Shown: positions 7,885-14,092 of the stretch, one piece after another
Layout of the letters: every line of letters starts with the position of its first letter
Numbering within the stretch: position 1 is the stretch's first letter
From: Clostridia bacterium
Lineage (GTDB): Bacteria > Bacillota_A > Clostridia > Christensenellales > Aristaeellaceae
Length of the DNA stretch: 14,092 bases
Reading direction: 5' to 3'
NCBI GenBank assembly: GCA_017938645.1
Contig: JAGBBE010000160.1
Coordinates: 1-14,092, forward strand
The notes under the pieces: generated by a model
Databases searched by the model: none
Told to the model about the DNA's origin: nothing
What the model saw: only the letters and a program-made list of their open reading frames with translations
Position numbers and translations under genes: made by a program

Positions 7885-7918
7885 GCGCGCATAGCTGAAA
7901 AACGGCTATGCGCGCTTT
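7885..7918 (+). terminator. Hairpin between tail tube and chaperone genes
   Basis: GCGCGCATAGC at 7885-7895 and GCTATGCGCGC at 7905-7915 form a perfect 11-base-pair stem. One wobble (T7896-G7904) and one more pair (G7897-C7903) can extend it over an AAAAA loop. Only three T bases follow, so it is likely a leaky terminator or a transcript-stabilising 3' structure that leaves tail tube mRNA in excess. It lies wholly between the two genes. Confidence 0.6.
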
Positions 7919-7935
7919 GACAAGGAGGGATGAGA

Positions 7936-8307
7936 GTGATCACATGCACTCTGGGGGACAAGAAATACACGATTGACTTCATTTCGGGCCGTGCGCTCCG
8001 CGAAATGGGACCGGCAATGGAGGCCTATCAGAAGATCCTCAAGGCAGGCGAAGCGGTAAAGACCGGAGTCGTGCCGGAAGAGATTGAAAATGTAAAGGTC
8101 GAAGAAGTATACGACGCACTGGTGAAGTGGTTCTGCCTGGTGTTCGGGAACCAGTTCACGCCGGATGACATGTACGATCATTATCCGGCGGACAAGATGG
8201 TGTCGGATATAGTGCTGGCAATGCTGGCGGTGCAGGCACAGACGACAGAGGTGCTGGACTCTTTCCCTACGACGGCAGCGAAGGACAAAAATCACAAAAA
8301 GTCCTGA
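7936..8307 (+). CDS. Tail assembly chaperone, gpG-like (zero-frame product)
   Basis: By position and architecture this is the first member of the overlapping chaperone pair that coats the tape measure before tube assembly. The 123 residues begin with a short beta hairpin (MITCTLGDKKYTIDFISGRA) and continue as helices (ALREMGPAMEAYQKILKAGEA; EEVYDALVKWFCLVFG; MYDHYPADKMVSDIVLAMLAVQA). This layout fits chaperones placed after phi13-type tail tubes. A lysine- and asparagine-rich end, AAKDKNHKKS, spans the slippery bases. GTG 7936 is chosen because AAGGAGGG at 7922-7929 lies six bases upstream; the in-frame ATG at 7930 touches that site. A hairpin precedes it and the -1 frame remains open past its stop. 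Confidence 0.78.
   Translation: MITCTLGDKKYTIDFISGRALREMGPAMEAYQKILKAGEAVKTGVVPEEIENVKVEEVYDALVKWFCLVFGNQFTPDDMYDHYPADKMVSDIVLAMLAVQAQTTEVLDSFPTTAAKDKNHKKS
8295..8301 (+). promoter_or_regulatory. Probable -1 programmed frameshift site
   Basis: The bases C AAA AAG, read as CAC AAA AAG in the zero frame, resemble the slippery heptamers of tail chaperone genes (such as A AAA AAG). The zero frame stops at 8305-8307. A shift back by one continues from GTC 8301 to 8490-8492. Just downstream, TGACG at 8305-8309 can pair with CGTCA at 8321-8325, a short possible stimulatory stem. P-site pairing after the slip (CAA) is imperfect, so efficiency is uncertain. Confidence 0.65.
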
Positions 8308-8492
8308 CGCTGCACGATTACGTCATGGCGACGTACAACGATCTTCTTGATGCCGGGTGGAAGATGAAGGAGATCGACGAGACCGACATTCTGGGATTTT
8401 GGAAAGTGAGAATTTGGGCGCTGAAAAGCGCTGACAAGGGTGAAATCAAAACCCCGGACGGGAAAATTTTTATCGATGATGTTTGGAAATAA
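8301..8492 (+). CDS. GT chaperone extension, made by -1 frameshift
   Basis: This is the T part of the predicted G-T fusion: 63 codons in the -1 frame giving VLTLHDYVMATYNDLLDAGWKM, IDETDILGFWKVRIWALK and a final IKTPDGKIFIDDVWK. It is too short for most gene finders. The only internal ATG (8325) has no ribosome binding site, so expression by frameshift from the preceding gene is more likely, giving a fusion of about 185 residues. In lambda-like tails the GT form bridges tape measure and tube subunits. The helical first half plus aromatic-rich end, and the place directly before the tape measure gene, support the call. A product from ATG 8325 (55 residues) cannot be excluded. Confidence 0.7.
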   Translation, partial: VLTLHDYVMATYNDLLDAGWKMKEIDETDILGFWKVRIWALKSADKGEIKTPDGKIFIDDVWK

Positions 8493-8512
8493 ATCCGCAG
8501 GCGATTGCGGAT
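8493..8512 (+). repeat. Small inverted repeat after the GT stop
   Basis: ATCCGCA at 8493-8499 pairs with TGCGGAT at 8506-8512 around a six-base loop. It directly follows the TAA and stands just before the stronger hairpin at 8516, so the two may act as a tandem 3' structure. Confidence 0.45.
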
Positions 8513-8515
8513 ATT

Positions 8516-8548
8516 GCAGCCTTGCCCAATAGGGCATGGCTGCTTTTT
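8516..8548 (+). terminator. Rho-independent-like terminator before the tape measure gene
   Basis: GCAGCC TTGCCC at 8516-8527 pairs with GGGCAT GGCTGC at 8532-8543, twelve positions with one T-T mismatch, over an AATA loop, and TTTTT follows at 8544-8548. This is the best intrinsic terminator shape in the window. Since no promoter is evident between it and the tape measure gene 18 bases on, it probably attenuates rather than ends transcription. Confidence 0.68.
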
Positions 8549-8565
8549 GATGGGAGGGATACGAA

Positions 8566-11500
8566 TTGGCGGAGACCTTGCGCGATCTGGTGGTATCGCT
8601 GAGCCTGCGCAGTGATGATTTCAGTAAGAACATCACGATGGTCAACAAGCAGATTCAGGAAGCGCAGAGCAAGTTTGCACTTGCGAGTGCAGGAGTCAGC
8701 GGATTTGAAAAGACCACGGCGGGATTGAGCGCGAAGCTGGCCATGCTCAAAGAAAAGCAGTCTCTCCAGAATCGGTCTGTGGAGCAGTACCAGCGGGCGC
8801 TGGCGACGGCAAACGACAAGTTGACGCGCACAGTTACCAGGCATAATGAGCTGACAGCTGCTCTTGAAAAGGCAAAAAAACGGCAAGCGGATTTGACGGC
8901 TGAATCCAAGGAAGCCAACAAGGCATGGCAGGAAGCTGTTAAGATATACGGAGACGGCAGCGAAGAAGCGGATGCGCTGGGAGAAAAGGCGCTGGAGTTG
9001 GCCGAGGAATTGAAGTCTGCGAAAGCAGAAGTCAAGGATTTGGGTGATAAAGTCAAGGCCTCGGAAAAGTCGATGCGAAATGCAGCGAACGGCGTGAGCG
9101 ATGTATCGACGAAGCTGAACCAGGCAGAAGCGGAGCTGAAAGAGATTTCTTCGGAAATCGACAAGACATCCACTGCACTCCGGAAGATGGAATCGCTATG
9201 GAGCAAGGCGGAGACGGCGCTTTCGTCCTATGCGGACAGCGCGAACCGCGTGGGTGAGGCGACCTCCAAGGTCGGAAAATCGCTGTCGAAAAATGTGACG
9301 GCGCCGATCGTAGCCATAGGTGCGTATGCACTCAAGGCGGAGACGGAATTTGAAAGCGCGTTTGCAGGCGTCAGAAAAACTGTAGACGCCACCGAGAAGG
9401 AATATGCCCAGCTGGAGCAGGCGATCAAGAACATGTCGCTGGAGATCCCGAGCGCGGCAGATGATCTGTCCGGCGTTATGGAGATTGCCGGTCAGCTCGG
9501 TGTTCTGAAAGAGGATCTTGCAGACTATACCGAGAAGGTTGTAGCTCTTGATAATACCACAAACCTGTCGGCTGAAGATGCGGCAAAGCAAATTGCGCAG
9601 TTTGCCAACGTCACGGGCATGGCACATGAAAAAGTGGGCAACCTCGGATCTGCGCTGGTGTACCTGGGAAATAACTACGCGACAACCGAAGCCGACATCA
9701 TGAACATGGCGTCGCGCCTGGGCGCTGCCGGCGCACAGGTGGGATTGTCGCAGGCACAGATTTTGGGCTTTGCTACGGCGCTTTCGTCTGTAGGCCTCGA
9801 GGCTGAGGCGGGCGGCACGGCGTTTTCCAAGGCAATGGTCAAGATGCAGGTCGCGGTAGAAACGGGCGATAAGAGCCTGACCGATTTTGCAAATGTTGCG
9901 GGCATGACCGTTGAGGCGTTTACATCACTTTGGAAGAGCAACCCGGCAGAGGCGATTGAATTCTTTATCGTGGGCCTGTCCAGGATGAATGAGGAAGGCA
10001 TATCCTCCATAGCTACGCTGGAAGAAATGGGATTCAGCGAAGTCAGGCTGCGCGACACGCTGTTGAGAGCATCTAACGCATCAGAACTGTTTGCAAACGC
10101 GCAGAACGATGCAACGACTGCATGGCGTGAAAACACAGCGCTTGCAAAAGAAGCGGCTGTGCGATACGGAACGGTAGAAAGCCAGCTGCAGCTGCTGAAG
10201 AACAGAGCAAATCTAGCGGCGCAGGAGCTCGGCTCGGAGCTGACGCCAATGTTCAAACAGGCGATCAGCGCAGCGGGAGATCTGATTGATCGCTTCATGG
10301 CACTTGATACGCAGCAGAAAGAACAGATCATCAAGTGGGCGGCGATTGCAGCAGCTGCTGGACCGACAGTGACAATCTTCGGCAAAATTGCCACGGGCTC
10401 AGCGAAAACGGTAACGGCGATTCTTTCTATCGGCAGAGCATTGGGAAGCCTGGGCGCTGTGAATCTGGGGTATCTTGGCGCAGCGACGCTGGGCATTACG
10501 GCGCTGATTGCAGGGTTGAAGGAATTGACCAAGGATGAAACCAAATACGGCAACACGATCAACAAGATTTTCTCCGCTGTAGACGAAGAGAAGGTGGAGA
10601 ATTTCTCCAAGGCTTTCGAAACGACGATCAGCACCAGCATCACCGTGGACGATTATCAGGCGAAAATTGACGCTGCGATACAGGGGATACGGGGTGCACT
10701 GGCCGGGATAGAAAGCCTGGACCCGAATGAAAAGGCAGCTATTGAATCGGCAATTGCAAACGGAACCGGAATTGATCTGCTGGAGGATGCTCTGGCAGAT
10801 ATGAATATCAGCCCGGAAAGAATTGCTGAAATCACGGGCGCAATCACAACGGCGTCGGAAAGTATAGACGCGGCGCTTGCCGAGCTCGGGTTGTCTGATG
10901 AAGCCAAGGCCAACATTGAAAGCGTAGCACAGAGCGGAGGAGATCTGGCGGCGGCGCTTGAAAGCTACGGAGTGCCCGAGGGACAGGCCGAAGCGACCGC
11001 AAAAACCATAACGGACGCTATGACCAGCATCGGCGCTGCGGCGGATGGATTGGGCCTGACAGATGAGCAGGTACGCGCGATCGGCACGGGAGCGATATCT
11101 GATTCCGCAGTTATCAATGCAGCACTGCTCGCCATGGGCGTACCGCAGACGACGATCGACGAGGTTTTAGGCAGCTATGACACGGTGAACGGCAGCCTTA
11201 CGGCCAAGATTTCCGGCGTGTACGGGGCGATTTCGGCCGCATTGACGGACGGAATGCCGGACACAGAAGAGACCACCTCCACGCTAGAAGAGCAGGTCAG
11301 GACGCTGTATTCGGGCGCAATTGAAGACGTAGAAACCTGGGCGAATGAAGAGATAGCCAAACTGGATATCAATTCTGCGACTTACGACGCGGATGTTGAG
11401 AATATCAAGACAAAGGGTGCGGGAATGGTTGCGGAATTGGAGGGCCAGCAGGACGCCACATTCGCTTTTATAAACGAAATGTCCGGACAGAGTACTGCTG

Positions 11501-12882
11501 CTGTCAAGGCGAGGTTGGGAGAACTGGACGAAATCGAAGCCAGGGTACGAGAAGTTATTGCGGAAATCGAAGCGGCAAAGGCAGCGTCGCAAAGCGAGGG
11601 AGCGCTCGCGGCGAACATAGTGAAGTCTGGCGCATCTCTGAACGAAGAGACTGCCGGCAGGGCGTTTTCCCATGCAAAGCAGACATATGAAAACGAGATG
11701 GCCGAGATTCAGGCAGAATACGAAGCGGCCCTGAAGGCGTTGGAAGCTCTGGGCCCGACGGCGTACAGCGAAGGCATAGCCCAGCTGGAGGCTGATTTTG
11801 CGGCAAAGAAGGAAGCTGCACTGGGCAAGTACCAGACTGAGATCCAAGCTCTGCTGAATGGTTTGGGCGATGCGCTGCTGGAAGCGAATCCGGAAGCGGC
11901 ACAAAAGATGCAAACTGCCATTGATGCGCTGAATGTGCAGGAACAAATTACTGCTCTTATGGAGCAGCTGCACGAGGCGATGACTACAGATGGTACAGAG
12001 TTTGAAGCGGACTCGCTGTCGCAAGAACTAGCGACAGCGCTTGGTTTCGAAGATTCTAAAGCACTGGCAGATCAGTTAAATGCTATCTTGGCAGACCCGA
12101 GACTTTTGGGAACAATAGACTTTCAGAGCATACTGACGGGAATAACCACGCAAATAACAGAAGGGTTGAATGCCACTGAAAACAGCGAAAGCCTTGGGTC
12201 GGTAGCGTCTATTATGCAGGGTGTGCTTGAAAATGGCCTTACTACCGGCATTGACGGCATCGATCTGACGACAAGCCAAGGCAAGATGGAAGCTTTGTTC
12301 AAAGGAGTCGGCGAAACCGCTCCTGCAGGTATGAAAGCAGGTATTGAAGAGCATGCCAGTGAAGTAACGGACGCAGTGAGCAGCATGGCGGGCGGGCTGG
12401 AATCAGCAGCCAAGACTGAGCTTGATTCTCATTCGCCGTCCCGCAAGTTCTATGCCATAGGTCAGGACGTTGTTCAGGGTATGATCAACGGTGTAATAAG
12501 CAAACGCGGAACACTGCTGATGCACATCAAATTGATGGCCAAAGCCGCGGAGAACGCTGCGCGCATGCAGCTGGAGACGCACTCGCCATCCAAGGTATTC
12601 GAAGAAATAGGCCAGAATGTCACACAGGGATTTGCTTTGGGTATTGCCAGCGAAAAGGAAAGGCGCGCTGTTGAAAAGGCATCGCGGTACCTTGCAAGCG
12701 CGGCAATACGCACGACAACTGCGGAGGCGTCCAGAATGCCTGTTACGGACAGCAGAAACCAGTCCGTGAACGTGAATATCCAGAACTACAACGCGAGCGG
12801 GCAGCAGGACGTGGAGGCTTTGGCGCAGAGTATAGACTCCATGAGACGCAGAAGGAACAGGGGGTATGGTTTGAGTGGCTGA
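8566..12882 (+). CDS. Tail tape measure protein, TP901/HK97-like
   Basis: This protein sets tail length and sits in the tail lumen, leaving with the DNA at infection. The start is TTG 8566, seven bases after GGGAGGG (8552-8558). The protein has 1438 residues with no cysteine noticed. Order of parts: LRDLVVSLSLRSDDFSKNI start; long coiled coil at about 25-220; conserved minor-tail core at about 240-560, including FAGVRKTVDATEKEY (266-280), EIAGQLGV (306-313) and LSSVGLEAEAGGTAFSKAM (406-424). Hydrophobic segments at about 591-613 and 626-651 are candidates for membrane insertion. Three degenerate repeats of about 55 residues lie at 705-870, a second coiled coil at about 980-1160, and two HSPS units at about 1286-1365. 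By the usual 0.15 nm per residue, the tail would be near 200 nm. No lysozyme or peptidase domain was recognised. Its end overlaps the next gene by eight bases. Confidence 0.94.
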   Translation: MAETLRDLVVSLSLRSDDFSKNITMVNKQIQEAQSKFALASAGVSGFEKTTAGLSAKLAMLKEKQSLQNRSVEQYQRALATANDKLTRTVTRHNELTAALEKAKKRQADLTAESKEANKAWQEAVKIYGDGSEEADALGEKALELAEELKSAKAEVKDLGDKVKASEKSMRNAANGVSDVSTKLNQAEAELKEISSEIDKTSTALRKMESLWSKAETALSSYADSANRVGEATSKVGKSLSKNVTAPIVAIGAYALKAETEFESAFAGVRKTVDATEKEYAQLEQAIKNMSLEIPSAADDLSGVMEIAGQLGVLKEDLADYTEKVVALDNTTNLSAEDAAKQIAQFANVTGMAHEKVGNLGSALVYLGNNYATTEADIMNMASRLGAAGAQVGLSQAQILGFATALSSVGLEAEAGGTAFSKAMVKMQVAVETGDKSLTDFANVAGMTVEAFTSLWKSNPAEAIEFFIVGLSRMNEEGISSIATLEEMGFSEVRLRDTLLRASNASELFANAQNDATTAWRENTALAKEAAVRYGTVESQLQLLKNRANLAAQELGSELTPMFKQAISAAGDLIDRFMALDTQQKEQIIKWAAIAAAAGPTVTIFGKIATGSAKTVTAILSIGRALGSLGAVNLGYLGAATLGITALIAGLKELTKDETKYGNTINKIFSAVDEEKVENFSKAFETTISTSITVDDYQAKIDAAIQGIRGALAGIESLDPNEKAAIESAIANGTGIDLLEDALADMNISPERIAEITGAITTASESIDAALAELGLSDEAKANIESVAQSGGDLAAALESYGVPEGQAEATAKTITDAMTSIGAAADGLGLTDEQVRAIGTGAISDSAVINAALLAMGVPQTTIDEVLGSYDTVNGSLTAKISGVYGAISAALTDGMPDTEETTSTLEEQVRTLYSGAIEDVETWANEEIAKLDINSATYDADVENIKTKGAGMVAELEGQQDATFAFINEMSGQSTAAVKARLGELDEIEARVREVIAEIEAAKAASQSEGALAANIVKSGASLNEETAGRAFSHAKQTYENEMAEIQAEYEAALKALEALGPTAYSEGIAQLEADFAAKKEAALGKYQTEIQALLNGLGDALLEANPEAAQKMQTAIDALNVQEQITALMEQLHEAMTTDGTEFEADSLSQELATALGFEDSKALADQLNAILADPRLLGTIDFQSILTGITTQITEGLNATENSESLGSVASIMQGVLENGLTTGIDGIDLTTSQGKMEALFKGVGETAPAGMKAGIEEHASEVTDAVSSMAGGLESAAKTELDSHSPSRKFYAIGQDVVQGMINGVISKRGTLLMHIKLMAKAAENAARMQLETHSPSKVFEEIGQNVTQGFALGIASEKERRAVEKASRYLASAAIRTTTAEASRMPVTDSRNQSVNVNIQNYNASGQQDVEALAQSIDSMRRRRNRGYGLSG
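10678..11175 (+). repeat. Threefold degenerate repeat in the tape measure
   Basis: Residues 705-870 hold three related units with a period of about 55-57. Shared marks are a small-residue helix (GALAGIESL, AALAELGLS, AAADGLGLT), an acidic-Lys/Gln segment with IES or AIG (727-729, 784-786, 838-840), and a closing AL-containing helix with a turn (ALADMNISP, ALESYGVPE, ALLAMGVPQ). The DNA itself has diverged, so this is an old duplication. Confidence 0.6.
12421..12660 (+). repeat. Two HSPS units near the tape measure C-terminus
   Basis: LDSHSPSRKFYAIGQDVVQG begins at residue 1286 and LETHSPSKVFEEIGQNVTQG at residue 1336, exactly 50 residues apart. Paired (D/T)HSPS motifs followed by an IGQ-V-QG helix are a common ending of tape measure proteins. 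Confidence 0.75.
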
Positions 12883-13600
12883 CTGGTTTGAATTGAACGG
12901 CCGGAAATCGACAGAGTTCGGGGTGTTCGTGGAAACATTTCCGGATATCATACTCCCATCCGAACGGGTGCAGACACATCAGATCCCCGGCCGTCATGGA
13001 GACGTGAAGAAGAAGGAAAATGCGTTCAACCCGATCATACTGCCGATTGAATGTTTCAGCAGGAATATTGAACATGTTGATGATTTCTCAGCGTGGGTCA
13101 GGGAATTTGGATGGCTGCGCCTGGGGAAATATCCGAATTTTGCGTACAAGGGCAGCATGATCAGCCAGATCGACATAGCCCAGGTTATGAAAGGCAGAGA
13201 AAACAGAAGGTTTCCGGTATTGTTTGACTGCCAGCCGTTCCGCTATATTTGGCCGGAGGCAGAGCCGATTGAAATCGTGACAGCAGACAATCCAGTGGGC
13301 TCCTATGCGGTGATGAATCCCGGAAATGTCGAAAGTGAGCCGCGGTTCGTCATTGAAGGCTCCGGAGAATTCACGCTGACGATCGGGCTGACCATGATAA
13401 CGTTCAAAAACGTTGACAGCGGCGTGATTCTGGATTGTGAGATGCAGGAATGCTTCAACCTGGAAGAAAGCCTGCTGGTGAATGACTGGGTAGAAATCGG
13501 CGACGATGAATTCCCGAAGATGAACGCAGGCGCAACCATGATTTCGTGGTCGGGAGACGTTACGAAAATAACGATTCTCCCCAGATGGAGAAATGCGTAA
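12875..13600 (+). CDS. Distal tail protein (Dit), siphovirus tail family
   Basis: Dit forms the hexameric hub at the tail tip that links the tube to the hub protein and receptor-binding parts. The 241 residues begin MADWFELNGRKSTEFGVFVE, then carry VQTHQIPGRHGDVKKKENAF (33-52), the usual Dit pattern of an arginine-glycine loop, and an N-terminal beta domain to about 130. They continue with the galectin-like part NPGNVESEPRFVIEGSGEFTLTIG. Length is near the minimal Dit size, with no carbohydrate-binding insertion. GTG 12875 follows a G run at 12860-12864 and overlaps the tape measure stop by eight bases. The order tape measure-Dit-hub is the standard one. Confidence 0.88.
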   Translation: MADWFELNGRKSTEFGVFVETFPDIILPSERVQTHQIPGRHGDVKKKENAFNPIILPIECFSRNIEHVDDFSAWVREFGWLRLGKYPNFAYKGSMISQIDIAQVMKGRENRRFPVLFDCQPFRYIWPEAEPIEIVTADNPVGSYAVMNPGNVESEPRFVIEGSGEFTLTIGLTMITFKNVDSGVILDCEMQECFNLEESLLVNDWVEIGDDEFPKMNAGATMISWSGDVTKITILPRWRNA

Positions 13601-13612
13601 GGAGGTGGCAGG

Positions 13613-14092
13613 GTGATCACAATCTACAACCAGAATGAGGAAAACTTTGCCACCCTCGGTCTGGGTGCGTTGAGCCCGACAGAATGCGATGTGGACTGGG
13701 AAGAGGGCGGCAGATATGATCTGACAATGAAACATCCTGTGCTTGATGACGGCAAGTGGATGATGCTGCAGACAGATCGTATTATTCGTGCGCCTAGCCC
13801 CGTGCGCGAATCGCCCGAGGTAGAAGTGACAGCGGGTGAATCGACAACAACGACGGTATCCAGAGAAATATACAAAGTCAAAACGCCAAAGGGAGGCAGA
13901 CTGAACCTCAGAAAAGGCCCATCGACCAGCACGAAGGTTTTGGGAAGCTATAAGCCCGGAACACTGGTGGTAAAGACAGGATCATCGGGAGCATGGACGC
14001 GGGTGCTGCTGCTCAATGGTGGCCGTTCCGGATGGATGTACACGGATTACATCACATACGTCAGGACAGAAACAGAAACCGTTACAACGGCA
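13613..14092 (+). CDS. Tail hub / prophage endopeptidase tail protein with SH3 insertion (5' part)
   Basis: Only the first 160 residues are inside the window; the frame is still open at the end. GTG 13613 follows GGAGGTGG (13601-13608). The start ITIYNQNEENFATLGLGALSPTECDVDWEEGGRYDLTMKHPV matches the N-terminal domain of Tal/prophage endopeptidase tail proteins, which form the tail tip spike and often digest peptidoglycan. After TDRIIRAPSPV (54-64), a bacterial SH3 domain intervenes: IYKVKTPKGGRLNLRKGPSTSTKVLGSY, then SGWMYTDYITYV, about residues 86-150. It is flanked by Thr-rich linkers (GESTTTTVSRE before, RTETETVTTA after). SH3 domains of this type usually bind peptidoglycan. The catalytic part, if present, lies beyond the window. 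Confidence 0.85.
   Translation, partial: MITIYNQNEENFATLGLGALSPTECDVDWEEGGRYDLTMKHPVLDDGKWMMLQTDRIIRAPSPVRESPEVEVTAGESTTTTVSREIYKVKTPKGGRLNLRKGPSTSTKVLGSYKPGTLVVKTGSSGAWTRVLLLNGGRSGWMYTDYITYVRTETETVTTA

Noticed and set aside
9675..10643. 322-codon minus-strand frame rich in Ala, Val and Ser
   Set aside because: Antisense of the conserved tape measure core; apparent hydrophobic runs arise from complementing its Ala/Gln/Glu codons.
11950..12330. Slightly AT-richer stretch in the tape measure gene, possible recent module exchange
   Set aside because: Rough counts give 43-48% GC in parts, but other stretches of the same gene are equally low, so it does not stand out.
1..14092. CRISPR arrays, tRNA genes, integrase, toxin or anti-phage genes
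   Set aside because: None was seen on either strand; all convincing coding sequence belongs to the virion structural module.

Overview
The window is the late structural module of a tailed siphovirus or prophage of the HK97 type, read entirely on the + strand. Three things point to a Firmicutes (Clostridia-like) host of moderate GC. Almost every gene has a strong AGGAGG-type ribosome binding site. Start codons are often GTG or TTG. The protein set matches phage modules common in that phylum: P27-type terminase, phi13-type tail tube, Dit, and a prophage endopeptidase tail protein. A specific genus cannot be named from this sequence.

Layout. Bases 1-114 hold an elaborate GC-rich dyad, possibly the packaging (cos) site or a terminator. 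The packaging genes follow: small terminase (115-657) and large terminase (654-2489). The head genes are portal (2498-3718), ClpP-type prohead protease (3705-4526) and HK97-fold major capsid protein (4547-5848). The neck genes are gp6-like connector (5867-6148), head-closure protein (6151-6507), a probable tail terminator (6504-6854) and an HK97 gp10-like protein (6838-7272). The tail genes are phi13-type tail tube (7291-7878), a frameshifted G/GT chaperone pair (7936-8492), a 1438-residue tape measure (8566-12882), Dit (12875-13600) and the start of a tail hub/endopeptidase protein with an SH3 insertion (13613 to the window end).

How it works together. The terminase cuts and pumps DNA through the portal into a prohead. 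The protease trims the N-terminal delta domain of the capsid protein, and the neck proteins seal the head. The tail tube polymerises round the tape measure with help from G/GT and is capped at the tip by Dit and the hub. Genes overlap or lie within about 60 bases of each other. The only apparent transcriptional breaks are two hairpins flanking the G/GT pair, which probably step expression down after the abundant tail tube protein.

Nothing here looks like a wholly new system; the module is a familiar one. The most notable details are the nested dyad with a Z-DNA-prone core before the small terminase, the apparently lost ATG of the large terminase just after a perfect Shine-Dalgarno, the chaperone frameshift, repeats within the tape measure, and the SH3 domain inserted in the tail hub protein.
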